A stretch of DNA of 64,000 nt from assembly GCA_010909165.1 (NCBI GenBank), contig VJWM01000118.1:124001-188000 (forward strand), in the 5' to 3' direction. Source of the stretch: Anthoceros angustus (lineage: Eukaryota; Streptophyta; Anthocerotopsida; Anthocerotales; Anthocerotaceae). The position numbers were made by a program, and so were the translations under genes. Below, in pieces: positions 54,126 to 64,000 of the stretch. How positions within the stretch are numbered: the first letter of the stretch is position 1; each line of letters starts with the position of its first letter. Under the pieces are notes generated by a model that did no database searches, was not told where the DNA came from, and was given only the letters and a program-made list of their open reading frames with translations.

Positions 54126-55119
54126 AGATTATGATCCACACACCACCGGATACAGCAGCCACTTGCAACAAGGTATGTTGTTAACACCCATGATTAGTTT
54201 TACATTAGCCCAGATGGTTACCTAGCTTCGCAAGAAACCTTTTCTGTCAACAGACATTGCATGGGTTTGTTCCCTAGCTTCCTGTAAGCGCTTAAAGATG
54301 GAGATGAGTTACTTTATGTATGGTGCGCTTGATCTGGTTGATAGCTTGAAGAATCACTCCAAATGTGAGTTCAATATCTAATTGCCTAGAAACGGTAAGC
54401 CTTCCTTGACATAAAGATGCATGTTAGGTGCAGGATTTTCCAAGGCTGTGCAGAAAAGACACGAAATTCCTTCTCTCACTGAAACATTCTTGTCCTTGTT
54501 GTCAATTTCTCCTACCTATATCTTGAGGAGGGGCATCCAATTATGGTGAGTATTGGTTATGCTATGATTGCAGTGTGGAGGTGCCTAATTTTCTAACGGA
54601 TTATTGCATAATTGTACTCTCACTCTTGATGCTTTTCAGGATCGGAGGACGATGGAATCACCCATATAAATTATAATTGTAACCAAACTTAACCTTTTTC
54701 AAATCAATAATCTTTTCTTCACCATCCCACCATTTTTCTAAGTTGGGTAACAAGCTACTACTTTTAAGCAGGGAGCGCAAGATCACCCATGTAAATAATA
54801 ATATTATAGATCTATTTTAGGAGATTCTATTTAGATCTCACCCATACTTGTTTTCATTTTGCAATCTCCCCCATGTTTTTTATGTGGGTTTGTCGGGCAA
54901 ATCATTTGACTCTTCGGAATGGCTTTGTTTCATTCGTCTTTGTGTTTTGTCACACTTGTATTTATGATTGTTGCGATTGAAGCACGTCCGCTATCATCTC
55001 AAACCAAGTGCACAAACAAGATTTAGTTTGTGCAACATGTCATGATGACCTAGATACGCAAACTTGTTTGTGCAACTGGGCGTAGACCCTTTGCCTCCAA
55101 TTTGCGCACCTATAAGCCT
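54126..55119. other. AT-rich sequence, no gene seen
   Basis: About 1 kb between two Copia relics. Short ATCACCCATATAAATTA / ATCACCCATGTAAATAA words recur (54655-54850). No protein motif is seen. Confidence 0.4.
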
Positions 55120-56124
55120 ATATATACCTTAGGTCACTTATGCCCCATTAGCCAAATTAGCCACTTTTCAGATGACATTTGCCTTAACAGCCCAACACGA
55201 CCTTGAACTCCACATGACGGACGTAAAGACAACATACTTATATGGGCATTTATAAGAGGAAATATATATGAGACAACCAGAGGGTTACGAAGTAAAAGGC
55301 AAAGAAAATTGGTTGAACTTTAAGTATACATGTACAATTTGTCAAGAGAGGATTCAAGCAAAACAAGGCTGATGCTCGTACGTACATCCTTATGTTTCAA
55401 TATGACATATATTTTATCTTCTGCTCTTATGACATGTATTTTATCTTCTCCTCGTAGACAAGTTGTTGGCACTCTAATATATTTATGTTATTTTCCAAGA
55501 CCATATATATTTTTGAAGTAAACTCATGTTCACAATTCCTAGAGAATCTTGGGCGTAAATACTAGATGTCAGTGAAGCGCATATTCAAATACCTGAAAGG
55601 CACCATGCACACAAGACTGATGTCCAAGCATACACCAAGCATAGAGAAATTAACATTAACGGCATATATTGATGCTCGATTATGCTGGTGACCCTGACAC
55701 ACGCAAATCCATATCAGGTTACATACTACTCTTGAAAGGAGGTCCTATATCTTGGTGAAGAAAAAAACAACCAGCCATTGTTTCACGAAGCATGGAGTCT
55801 GAATATAGAGTACTAACCTCAATATCCAAAGATATAATTTGAGGTAGTCCAGTGTTGAGTGAACTTCAGCATTTCAAGCTAAGCCCACTCGTCTATATAG
55901 GGATAGTCAAGGGGGCTATAGCATTAGCCAGAAATCATATCTTTCATTCTAGAACTAGACAGATTGTTGTTGAATATCATTTTATAAAAGAAATGCTAGA
56001 AAATAAGACTAAAATCATTATTTACATACAAAATCTGAACAATACTGCAGATTTGATGACTAAATTCCTAGGTAGGAAATTACATAGTAAATATATGTTC
56101 GTTTTAGGGATAGTAGACACCTAA
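55120..56124 (+). mobile_element. Copia remnant: reverse transcriptase and RNase H end
   Basis: RT pieces FQMTFALTAQHDLELHM, DVKTTYLYGHL, EEIYMRQPEGYEVKGKEN, then a gap, the KRIFKYLKGTMHTRL region, and RNase H: MESEYRVLTS, ALARNHIFHSRTRQIVVEYH, NNTADLMTKFLGRKLHSKYM, LGIVDT. Same family as the 8.8-kb element but older; several stops. Confidence 0.85.
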
Positions 56125-56419
56125 TCCAAACCCTCAAAAACAACTACCTAACACCTGCAATCAATGGGTAGGTGTCACAGGAGTGACCACTCAGAACCCT
56201 CGTGACACGGGCGTGGGCGAGGACCAGCTAAGTCCATGGTGCGGGGGCAGCAGACACCCCTCTTTTCACGTCCGAGCAGAGGCGGATCTCCAAGCAGCGG
56301 ACACACTCGGCCGCCTTAGATTCCGTAATAGGCCATATAACAGGATAATCACCCGTGGGTAAACCAGTATAAGTAAATAGCCGGTAGTTTAGTTTCAACC
56401 GTATTAGTTAGGAATACAT

Positions 56420-57340
56420 TCTTGTCACTAGACCAGGGACCCCTATATGTACACATGATGCAAAGATCAACACGGCTTGTTCGGGCTCATTCGCAAGAGA
56501 TCGACATTCCGATCGAGGCTTGCGACATATCGAGCCTCGTTCCCGGCATCCGGATCCTTGCCGGCCAGAATCATGGGCTCAGGCCGAAGATGAGCGACAG
56601 TGTCCCGGAGAGGTGGAGATCACGAATCTCCAGCGAGGATGAACGACCCTCGAAGGATTGGTGGCCGAGTGCGCCGAGGTGGCGGCCGATCCCCTCCGCC
56701 GTGCTGCTGGCAGAGATCCGAGTCCTCGGGCGGGAGCTGCGGCAGACGAGAAGGACAAATCGAGACGGAACAAGATCGCCCTCCGGCGGCGCGCGAGCAG
56801 CGTGGCGAGCCTACCGGAGGAAGGTGGCGAGCACGCCGCGAGGCAGGATGGCGGATTATGCCACGAGATCTGCGCGGCGAGCGGCGCGCAAGCGGGAGAC
56901 GCCTCTCCCGCCAGCGGCGCGCAAACACCCGGCCACCCACCAATCGGACACGACCGATGAAGCGGCAAGAACCGGATCGGCGGATCGGCCACGAGGACCG
57001 CCGTTGGCAAGCGCACCTCGGAACTCGAAAGAACTGCGAGAAGGCGATTCCACAGCCGTCGAGGACACGGATCAGTTGTGACGGCTAAATCGGGTTGAAG
57101 CCCGTGGGAGGAGGTCGAGCCGCCTCGACGCCCGGCCGAGTGCTCGGGCCCTCGATCCGGCCCGTCCGGCACCGCACCACGCAAGCCATGTGCGGTCGGT
57201 CCCGGCGCTAACGGCCGAGGCTCGCTTGGCAACAATGTCGACATGCCGCATCGGTCGACCAGTGAGCGTGAGAGAAGGGGCATGGCGGTAATGACCCAAC
57301 CCGGAGTATGGGCGAGGATCACCTCCGGAAGTTGGTGGTC
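56420..57340 (+). other. Arg-rich leader region of the Gypsy element
   Basis: Very GC-rich. A plus-strand frame of 219 codons (56422-57081) and an overlapping minus-strand frame of 289 codons (57448-56579) are both open, which is expected from base composition. No domain is visible. The 5' LTR end and primer site must lie in the first part. Confidence 0.35.
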
Positions 57341-57359
57341 GAGCCGAGGAGAGGGGAGA

Positions 57360-58350
57360 ACAAGGACATCAAAGCCCTTGTTCGCCGCAACTCCTCCGCT
57401 ATGAACACCGGGAGGCCCAAAAGGGCTTACCAAGACGGTGGAATCCATGGGGCGACCCCATCTTCAAGCCGGCTCGGTGGATAAGGAGCTCCAAAGGAAA
57501 ATCCGCACCACCATTCAACGGAAATGAGAAAGGCGCCCAAGTACATGGTGCTTGATAAGCTAGACAAGTACACGTGCCACCGGAAAAGGATGACCCGTGA
57601 TCCAATTTTGTGTGATGTCTCTCGGAAGGATACTACCTGGTGGGTGGAGGAGAAGCAGTCGAGTTGGGCATGGAGGCTCCAATCTACACAGCCCACGTTC
57701 CTGGTCTTCTTGGAGCACTTCACGATTAACCATCGGCGAATTATATCATCAATTACGGAAGATTCAAAGAAGCAATGTCAGAGTATTGTGACAAGTTTCT
57801 CAACTCACCTTGGATATGCCTCGCCTCGACGAGAAGATTGAAAAATTCATTGATGGACTCAAGCCCGACCTCAGCCGATGTCAACCAGACGAATCCGGAA
57901 CCGGTGGGCGCCATGAAGAGGCGCCATAACTATGGCGTTAATAAGTAAACAAGCGAGCAGCCAACCACAAGGCGAGATGGGGTCGGGCATCGATAAATCT
58001 TTGCAAAGAAACCCGTCTTCAAGATCGGAGGAGGAGAGGAAAAAGTATCATGAACGCCACATGTGCTTTACCTGCACCTCGACGGAGCACGGCTCCAAGA
58101 CCTGTCCTCACCGTCGCGACTTCATCAAGTGGCTAAAGGAGACCGGCCAGACCACACGCGCTCCCGCCTCCTTTGGCTCCAGCGTGAAGAGTGGCCACTC
58201 CGTCAAGATTGAAGAGATGACCGACACCACGAAATCGGTCGCAGCCTCCTCCAAGCTTTGCCAGTGCGGTCGGTCGAGATACATGACTGAACCATGTCCC
58301 CATCAAGCTGCAGTCAAGCGCAAGGTGTCACGCCACGGTGTTGGGCAATG
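57360..58350 (+). pseudogene. Gypsy gag, copy 1
   Basis: Contains DKLDKYTCHRKRMTRDPILC, WVEEKQSSWAWRLQS, FSTHLGYAS, then HERHMCFTCTSTEHGSKTCP, a perfect CX2CX4HX4C zinc knuckle (about 58060-58110), followed by RRDFIKWLKETGQT. Two or more frameshifts. Copy 2 is at 59640-60690, where the knuckle has lost residues. Confidence 0.8.
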
Positions 58351-58399
58351 ATGCCGCCACCACTACATGACCCGTCACGGCCGCTCTCGGGCCGGGCTG

Positions 58400-59625
58400 C
58401 ACATACAAGACACGGGACATGAGTCCACGATGAATTCTGACTGCAGCCGGTAGGGATCGACAAGGAAGACACCTCGTGGTCACCTTCCGGCGGATATGAG
58501 GAAATTCTTTTGTTCACCGTCATGCCCAGCTGTGCCATGACCTCATTATCGGCAAAACCTGGCTCAGACACTCCGGTGAACATCGTGGGCAAACAACATC
58601 GTCGGGTTAGCCCACGCCGCCACGTCATGTCGAGACAAATGCGTGCGGACAAACACTGCTTGCGATCCTGCTCTAAATAAAGCCACGCCCAGGGCGGCTT
58701 CTGCAAGACTAAAGAAAGTCTTACCTTTGGAGGCACCCGAGTCCCGTGCAGCCAAGGCACAAGGACGAGGATGCCCCTAAGATGAAGGAACCTGCGGGGT
58801 ATCGATCTCTTCGCCGTGCCAGGCGCCACGCAGGCCATAGATCACGCCATCAGCTGATCCACGGCCACAAACAGTATCCCGCCCCTGGGACATCCGGAAA
58901 ATGAAGAGATAAAGCGGCAAGTTGAGTTCCTCCAACGGGGTTCGCTGAGCTTGATCTCACCTTTTGGCGCTCAGTCCTTACTGGGAAAGCCCGATGGCGG
59001 TTGGCGCCTGCACGCCGATTACAAGGGCCTCAATCGAGCCACAATAAATGTATATCGATGCCCCGGGTGGATGAGATCTCGGATCAAGCGCATGGAGCAA
59101 AATACTTCGATTGACTTACGCTCGGGCTTCCATCGATCCGCATCGGCGGGGGGCAAGTACAAGAAGACTTCGACACGGACACTTGAGTTTGTGGTCATGC
59201 CGTTGCCTCACAAACGCCGCCCGCCACCTTTCAATGTCTAATGCAGAACTCCTCCTTCTCGGCCATGGCGTTGAAGTTTTCGACGACATACTCATCCACA
59301 TCCCCGACCGCCACTACAAGTTGGTCGGACAAGTATTTGAGACACTCGTAACACACAAGCTATTCGCCAAAGTGTGTGTTTTTGACAGTCACGAATACCT
59401 CGGTCATATAATGGCGGCATCCGAGTGGATACCAGAAGATTCGGGCAATCTCCGAAGCGCGAGATCTCACCTCCGTGGGTTCCTAGGTATTTGGATTCTA
59501 CCGGAGGTTCGTCGAGACTTGACAAAGATTGCGCGCTCCCTATGCCCTCCGATCGCATCCAAGGAATTACAACTAGGTCGGGGGCAACAGCCTTCCTCAA
59601 ACTCAAGACCCTCACACGGCCCTTG
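58400..59625 (+). pseudogene. Gypsy protease and reverse transcriptase, copy 1
   Basis: Protease end near 58530-58620 (GKTWL, WANNIVGLAHA in shifting frames). RT: SPFGAQSLLGKPDGGWRLHA, DYKGLNRATINVY, DLRSGFH, LEFVVMPL, then VFDDILIHIPDRHYKLV (YIDD motif changed to FDD) and LFAKVCVFDSHEYLGHIMAA. Frameshifts at several points. Confidence 0.82.
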
Positions 59626-59631
59626 CCGTGG

Positions 59632-61860
59632 TCGAGCCGAGAGGAGAGAACAAGGACATCAAAGCCCTTGTTCGCCGCGCAACTCCTCCGCTATGAACAC
59701 CGGGAGGCCCAAAAGGGCGTGGCTTACCAAGACTGTGGAATCCATGGGGAACCCCATCTTCAAGCCCCGGCTCACCGGATAAGGAGCTCCAAGGAAAATC
59801 CGCACCACCACATTCAACGAAATGAGAGAGCAAGACATGACCGGGTTTGATAAGCTAGACAAGTACCGAGTGCCACTAAAAGGATGACCAAGATCCAATT
59901 TTGTGTGATGTCTCTCGAAGGATACGCCACGGCAGGAGGCCGGGAGAAGCAGTCGAGTTGGGCATGGAGGCTCCAATCTACACCGCCCACGCCCGCCAGT
60001 CTTCTTGGAGCACTTCCCGCCGCTAACCATCGACGAGAATTATATCATCAATTCGAAGATTCAAGAAGAAGGCACAATACAGAGTATTGTGACAAGTTTC
60101 TCAACTCACCTTGGATATGCCTCGACGAAGAAATTGAAAAATTCATTGATGGACTCAAGCCCGACTCTCCGCTACGACGCCAACCGACGAATCCCGAACG
60201 TGGACGCTTATGAAGACGCCATAAACTATGGCAAGAACAAACAAAGGTAACGCAGCCCAACCCTCGCCAAGGCGAGATGGGGTCGCATCGCAATGCCGCA
60301 AAAAGAAACCTGCCTTCAAGATCCGACGGAGGAGGAGAGGAAAAGTATCATGAACGCCACATGTGCTTTACTCGCACTGACGAGCACGGCCCAAGACCGC
60401 CCTCACCGCCGCGACTTCATCAAGTGGCTAAAGGAGACCGCTGCACCACACGCCTCCTTGGCTCCGGGCAGAAGAGTGGCCATCTGGCCAAGATTGAAGA
60501 GGTGACCGACACCACGAAATCGGCCGCAGCCTCCTCCAAGCTTTGCCACTGTGCAATACATGTGACCAACCATGTCCCCATCAAACCGCAGTCAAGCAGG
60601 TGTCATGTATTGGTCTGGACAAGGCCACCACTACATGACCGTAAGGCCGCCTCGTGCCGACATACAAGACACGGGACATGAGTCCATGAGTTCCCGACAG
60701 CCGGATACGGAATACACAAGACCGCGCTGGTCACCTTCCTATGAGGAAATTTCCACCGTCATGCCCATGCCCGGTACATGACCTCATTATCGCAGAACTG
60801 GCTCGCCAAAGACTCCGCCACCAACATCGATCGGCAAACAATCGTTAGCCAAAGATCAAGACGTCATGTCGAGACAAGTACGTGCTTGACAAACACCGCT
60901 TGCCGCCTAAATAAAGCCACCGCCTGTGCACTTGCAGCAAGACTAAAGAAAGTCTTACCTTTGGAGGCACCCCGAGTCCTGCGGCCAAGGCAAGCACGAG
61001 GATGCCCTACCGCCGAGATGAAGGAACCGCCGCAGGAGTATGCGATCTCTTCGCCGTGCTGTCGCCACACGCAGGCCATAGATCACGCCAGCCGATCCTC
61101 GCCACAAACTCGTAGTATCCCCCCTACGTGACATCCGTAGGGAAAATGAAGAGATAAATGGCAAGTTGACGAAGTTCCTCCAACAGGGTTCGCCGAAGCC
61201 TCACCTTTTGCTTGGCGCCCTTCCGTGGGAAAGCCCGATGGCGGTTGGCGCTCGCATCGATTGGGCCTCAATCGAGCCATGCCGAAATGTATATCGATGC
61301 CCCGGTGGATGAGATATCGATCAATCCGCATGGAGCAAAATATCACAAAGATTGACTTACGCCAAAGCCCATCGATCCGCATCCGAGCAGGGACAGTACA
61401 AGATGCCTTTCGAACTCGACCCGACACTCGAGTTTGTGGTCATGCTCGCCTCACAAACGCGCCCGCCACCTTTCAATGTCTAATGCAGAACCCCTCCGCC
61501 TTCTGGCCATGGCTGAAGTTTTTCCGACGACATACTCATCCACACATCCGACCGACCCACTACATGTTGGTCGACAAGTATTTGAGACACTGTAACACAC
61601 AAGCTATTCCCGCCAAACGTGCAAGTGTGTGCAGAAAAGTACCGGCCATATAATCACGGCGACGCATCCGAGTGGATACTGTGAAGATTCGGCAATCTCC
61701 GACCGCCCAGATCTCACATGCCCGTGGGTTCCTAGGTATGGCTGATTCTACCGGAGGTTCGGCTGGCGACTTCAAGATCAAGGCCCCTCCGACAGATGCC
61801 CTCCGCCACCGCATCCAAGGAATTACAACTAGGTCAGACGGCAACAGCCTTCCTCAAACT
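59632..61860 (+). pseudogene. Gypsy gag-protease-RT, copy 2
   Basis: Second copy of the 2.3-kb unit, joined at GCCGTGGTCGAGCCG. Repeats gag (KKLKNSLMDS), the knuckle region, the protease and RT blocks (GKPDGGWR, GLNRA, TKIDLRQS, FEFVVM-like, LTNAPATFQCLMQ). Small losses differ from copy 1, and this copy continues into RNase H. Confidence 0.85.
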
Positions 61861-61869
61861 CAAGATGCT

Positions 61870-63620
61870 CCCGCACGGCCCCGATTTGCCGTGGCCAACC
61901 CGCACTCACCTTATGTGATACACACAGATGAAATACTACGCCATTGGAGCGCTTCTTCCCAAGATGGCCGGGTTATCGATATGAATCAAAGAAGTCAAGG
62001 AGCAGTGAACTACCACGATAAAGAAATGTTCGCGATCGTCCCACGACCGAAACTCGAGGCACCACAAGACTTCACATGCCACACCATCATTCACTTCAAC
62101 ATTTCTTCGTCACCAACTTGAATGCACGCCAACGACGTCATCATACCTGATTTCAACTTCGACATCCGCTATGTTGCGTGCCCTCGAACGTTGCCGATGC
62201 CCTCACGGCACTCATGACAACGCACCGACACCATCCGCTGCACGGAAGCTCCCGCAGACGGTGCTCCTCGTTGTACCAAGAATTACTCTCGATGCGTGCA
62301 TGTGTCACCCCACCATGCAAGAGTACACAATCAAGGATGCTTGCTCAGTATAAGAAGGGACGCTTGGTCATCCTTCGCACCACCGACATCAAGAAAGCAA
62401 TCCTACATGATCTCCACGATACCCTCGGACATCTCGGCGTGATAAGACATACGCTGGAACATTTTATTGGGATGGCCTCCGAGCGACGCCATCAATCGGG
62501 TGCGGCCTTGTACTCTCCCCAATGTGCCAAGACCGACAATCGAAATCGCCAAGTGTTGCTCCCACTACCAATCCTCATTGTAGGTTCAATCCATCTCCAT
62601 GGATTTCATTACCACCCGCCTGTGACCAGCCTGAAAGAATGATCTGGCCATGGACCGACTCTCAAGATGTGCCATTTCATCCCCACCACCGACACCATAA
62701 AGACCCAAGTTAGTACATATTCCTACGGAAATATTCATCGCATGGTATTCTCACCAAGATTGTCTCCGACCGAGACACCAAGTTCATACCGATTCGAAAT
62801 GCTCAGAGTCCCCAAGACGCTTATCATCACCTTGCCATCCCAATCAAATGGGCAAACCGAAAAATGTAACTGGCATCAAGACATGCTTTACACTTCACCC
62901 ATGAGAAACAAGGCAACTGGAAATTATGTTACCTTTGCTCGAGTATGCATACAACACCTCAAAGCACGCAATGGGTGGCGCCTTCGCTTCTTTATGGATC
63001 ATGCCCGCCACCTCCCGCCTCCTGACAGACAAATGGGCCAGCAGTAATCGCCGAGGACGTATCATGAGGTTCAAGAAGCCCGCAAGAAACTATCCGCAGC
63101 AGATCGGCATACAAAGTGCGCAACAAACACCGCAGGAAGTGACTTACGGTTAGGCGGAAGGTATGGCCGTATGCGCCCTCAGGTATCCCTCACTCATCCA
63201 TTGAGGGAAGCTCACCTACCGATTCTTTGGACCCTTTGAGATCCTGGCAGATCAATCCGGTGGCATACCACGCCCTTCCGCATGGAAGATGCGCAAGACC
63301 TTCCACGTGCTCGATGCTCAAGCCGATCGTCACCGAGCTCCACACCTGCCAAGACCCAACACCGGTCGGTGGATACCCTCGGTCGAGCGCGCCCGACTCA
63401 ACACGGCCTCCACCAACTCACCGGCCCGGCTCTACGATCGGACTCCAGGCGTCCTTCGCGCCGACTCACCGCACTCGGCGGTCCCTAGCTCCGGCGCTCT
63501 TCAACGGCCGCCGCCACCGCCCGCCGCGGTCGCCCCGATCCGTCGTCAAGCACCGGCGACTCGGCCACATGTGGACCCACGCATCCTCCGGGTTAGATAT
63601 CAGCTTCGCCGCACTGATTG
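61870..63620 (+). pseudogene. Gypsy RNase H and integrase
   Basis: RNase H: FAVANPHSPYVIHTDEILRH, GAVNYHDKEMFAIV. Integrase: zinc-binding region KKAILHDLHDTLGHLGVIRH and CAKTDNR, catalytic core MCHFIPTTDTIKT, PSQSNGQTEKCN, then the C-terminal FFGPFEILADQSG and WKMRKTFHVLDAQ. No convincing chromodomain. Frames shift repeatedly. Confidence 0.82.
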
Positions 63621-63747
63621 CTTGGTAGGTTGGTCCAAGCGGCCGACGCCCTAGCTACTTGGGAACCCCTACTTTGGTGTCAGCAGTTCCAGCGGCTCAA
63701 TAGCGGCTCCAAGGTGCGGAGGACCAGCCCTCGCTAAGTGGGGAGAA

Positions 63748-64000
63748 TGTCACGAGTGACCACTCGAACCCTCGGTAGCGGGCCGTGGGCGAGACCAGCT
63801 AAGTCCATGGAGGCGGCTTGGACACCCCTCTTTTCAGCGTCCGAGCAGAGGCGGATCTCCAGCACGGACAACAACTCGGCTGCCAGTTCCGTAATAGGCC
63901 ATCTTGGGATAATCACCCGTGGGTAAACCGGTATAAGTAAATAGCCGGTGTAGTTTAGTTTCAACCGTATTAGTTAGGAATACATTCTTGTCACTAGACG
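63748..64000 (+). repeat. 3' LTR of the Gypsy element (partial)
   Basis: Aligns with 56173-56433 with many short gaps; runs off the window at CACTAGACG. Confidence 0.88.

Larger units (their letters stand above)
56173..64000 (+). mobile_element. Ty3/gypsy LTR retrotransposon, 3' LTR cut by window end
   Basis: 5' LTR starts TGTCACAGGAGTGACC at 56173; 3' LTR starts TGTCACGAGTGACC at 63748 after the purine tract AGTGGGGAGAA. Order gag, protease, RT, RNase H, integrase is Gypsy. It contains a head-to-tail duplication of gag-protease-RT (about 57343-59625 and 59632-61860). Coding is broken throughout by small indels. The LTR end and target duplication cannot be checked because the window stops. 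Confidence 0.9.

Noticed and set aside
56579-57448. 289-codon minus-strand frame and 219-codon plus-strand frame overlapping each other
   Set aside because: Very GC-rich element leader; long frames on both strands are expected there, and no domain is visible.
1-64000. tRNA, rRNA, riboswitch or bacterial operon features
   Set aside because: No cloverleaf, ribosomal core or operon-like run was recognisable by eye; the spliced genes exclude a bacterial source. Small RNA genes could be missed without a covariance search.

Overview
This is a plant nuclear window. Every gene in the first 27 kb is split by short GT-AG introns (mostly about 60-150 bp), and the genes are plant families: alpha-amylase, an F-box/kelch protein, Mediator subunit MED7, SRR1, chloroplast tryptophan synthase alpha, S1FA and an LRR receptor kinase of subfamily II. 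Short introns, tight gene spacing, pentatricopeptide (PPR) relics and a propionyl-CoA carboxylase alpha gene (not known to me from flowering plants) suggest an early-diverging lineage. A lycophyte such as Selaginella is my best guess, but a bryophyte or streptophyte alga cannot be excluded.

Layout, 1-13 kb (compact genes): alpha-amylase 3' end (+), queuosine salvage protein QNG1 (+), F-box/kelch (-), MED7 lacking a recognisable N terminus (-), signal peptidase subunit SPCS3 (+), a 21-exon PCCA (-), a small Sel1-repeat protein (+), and SRR1 (+). I closed the reading frame across all introns for QNG1, SPCS3, PCCA, the Sel1-like gene, TSA, S1FA and the receptor kinase. The F-box intron is inferred from frame.

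13.5-18 kb is a repeat island: a broken tandem copy of the tryptophan synthase gene, a minisatellite, a Ty3/gypsy reverse transcriptase remnant, a Copia LTR with its leader ORF, an antisense coiled-coil relic and a dispersed repeat. 18-27 kb returns to genes: TSA with a duplicated TATA region, S1FA, and a complete SERK/NIK-type receptor kinase.

27-64 kb is dominated by repeats and LTR retrotransposons. It holds an RRM protein with a long Ser/Lys/Tyr/Ile repeat tail; a PPR pseudogene split by an 8.8-kb Copia element (270-bp LTRs, AAAAT target duplication) whose pol contains a tandem triplication and which carries antisense host-gene debris including a ubiquitin E2 start; a duplicated gene with several RRMs and an 8-residue linker repeat; a Gypsy-type element at about 46.4-52.4 kb; older Copia remnants on both strands; and a Gypsy element at 56.2 kb to the window end with an internal 2.3-kb tandem duplication.

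The most interesting object is the 46.4-52.4 kb element. Between its protease-like region and a reverse transcriptase stub lies a C5-cytosine DNA methyltransferase domain (motif I FGGI, motif IV ECQGLS, motif VI LENVP, motif X LGQAFD). Capture of such methyltransferases by retrotransposons is known from dinoflagellates and the alga Klebsormidium; a land-plant case would be notable. A caution applies to the right half: almost every coding region there is peppered with 1-12 bp indels and head-to-tail duplications, while the left 27 kb is clean, so some damage may be consensus or assembly error.
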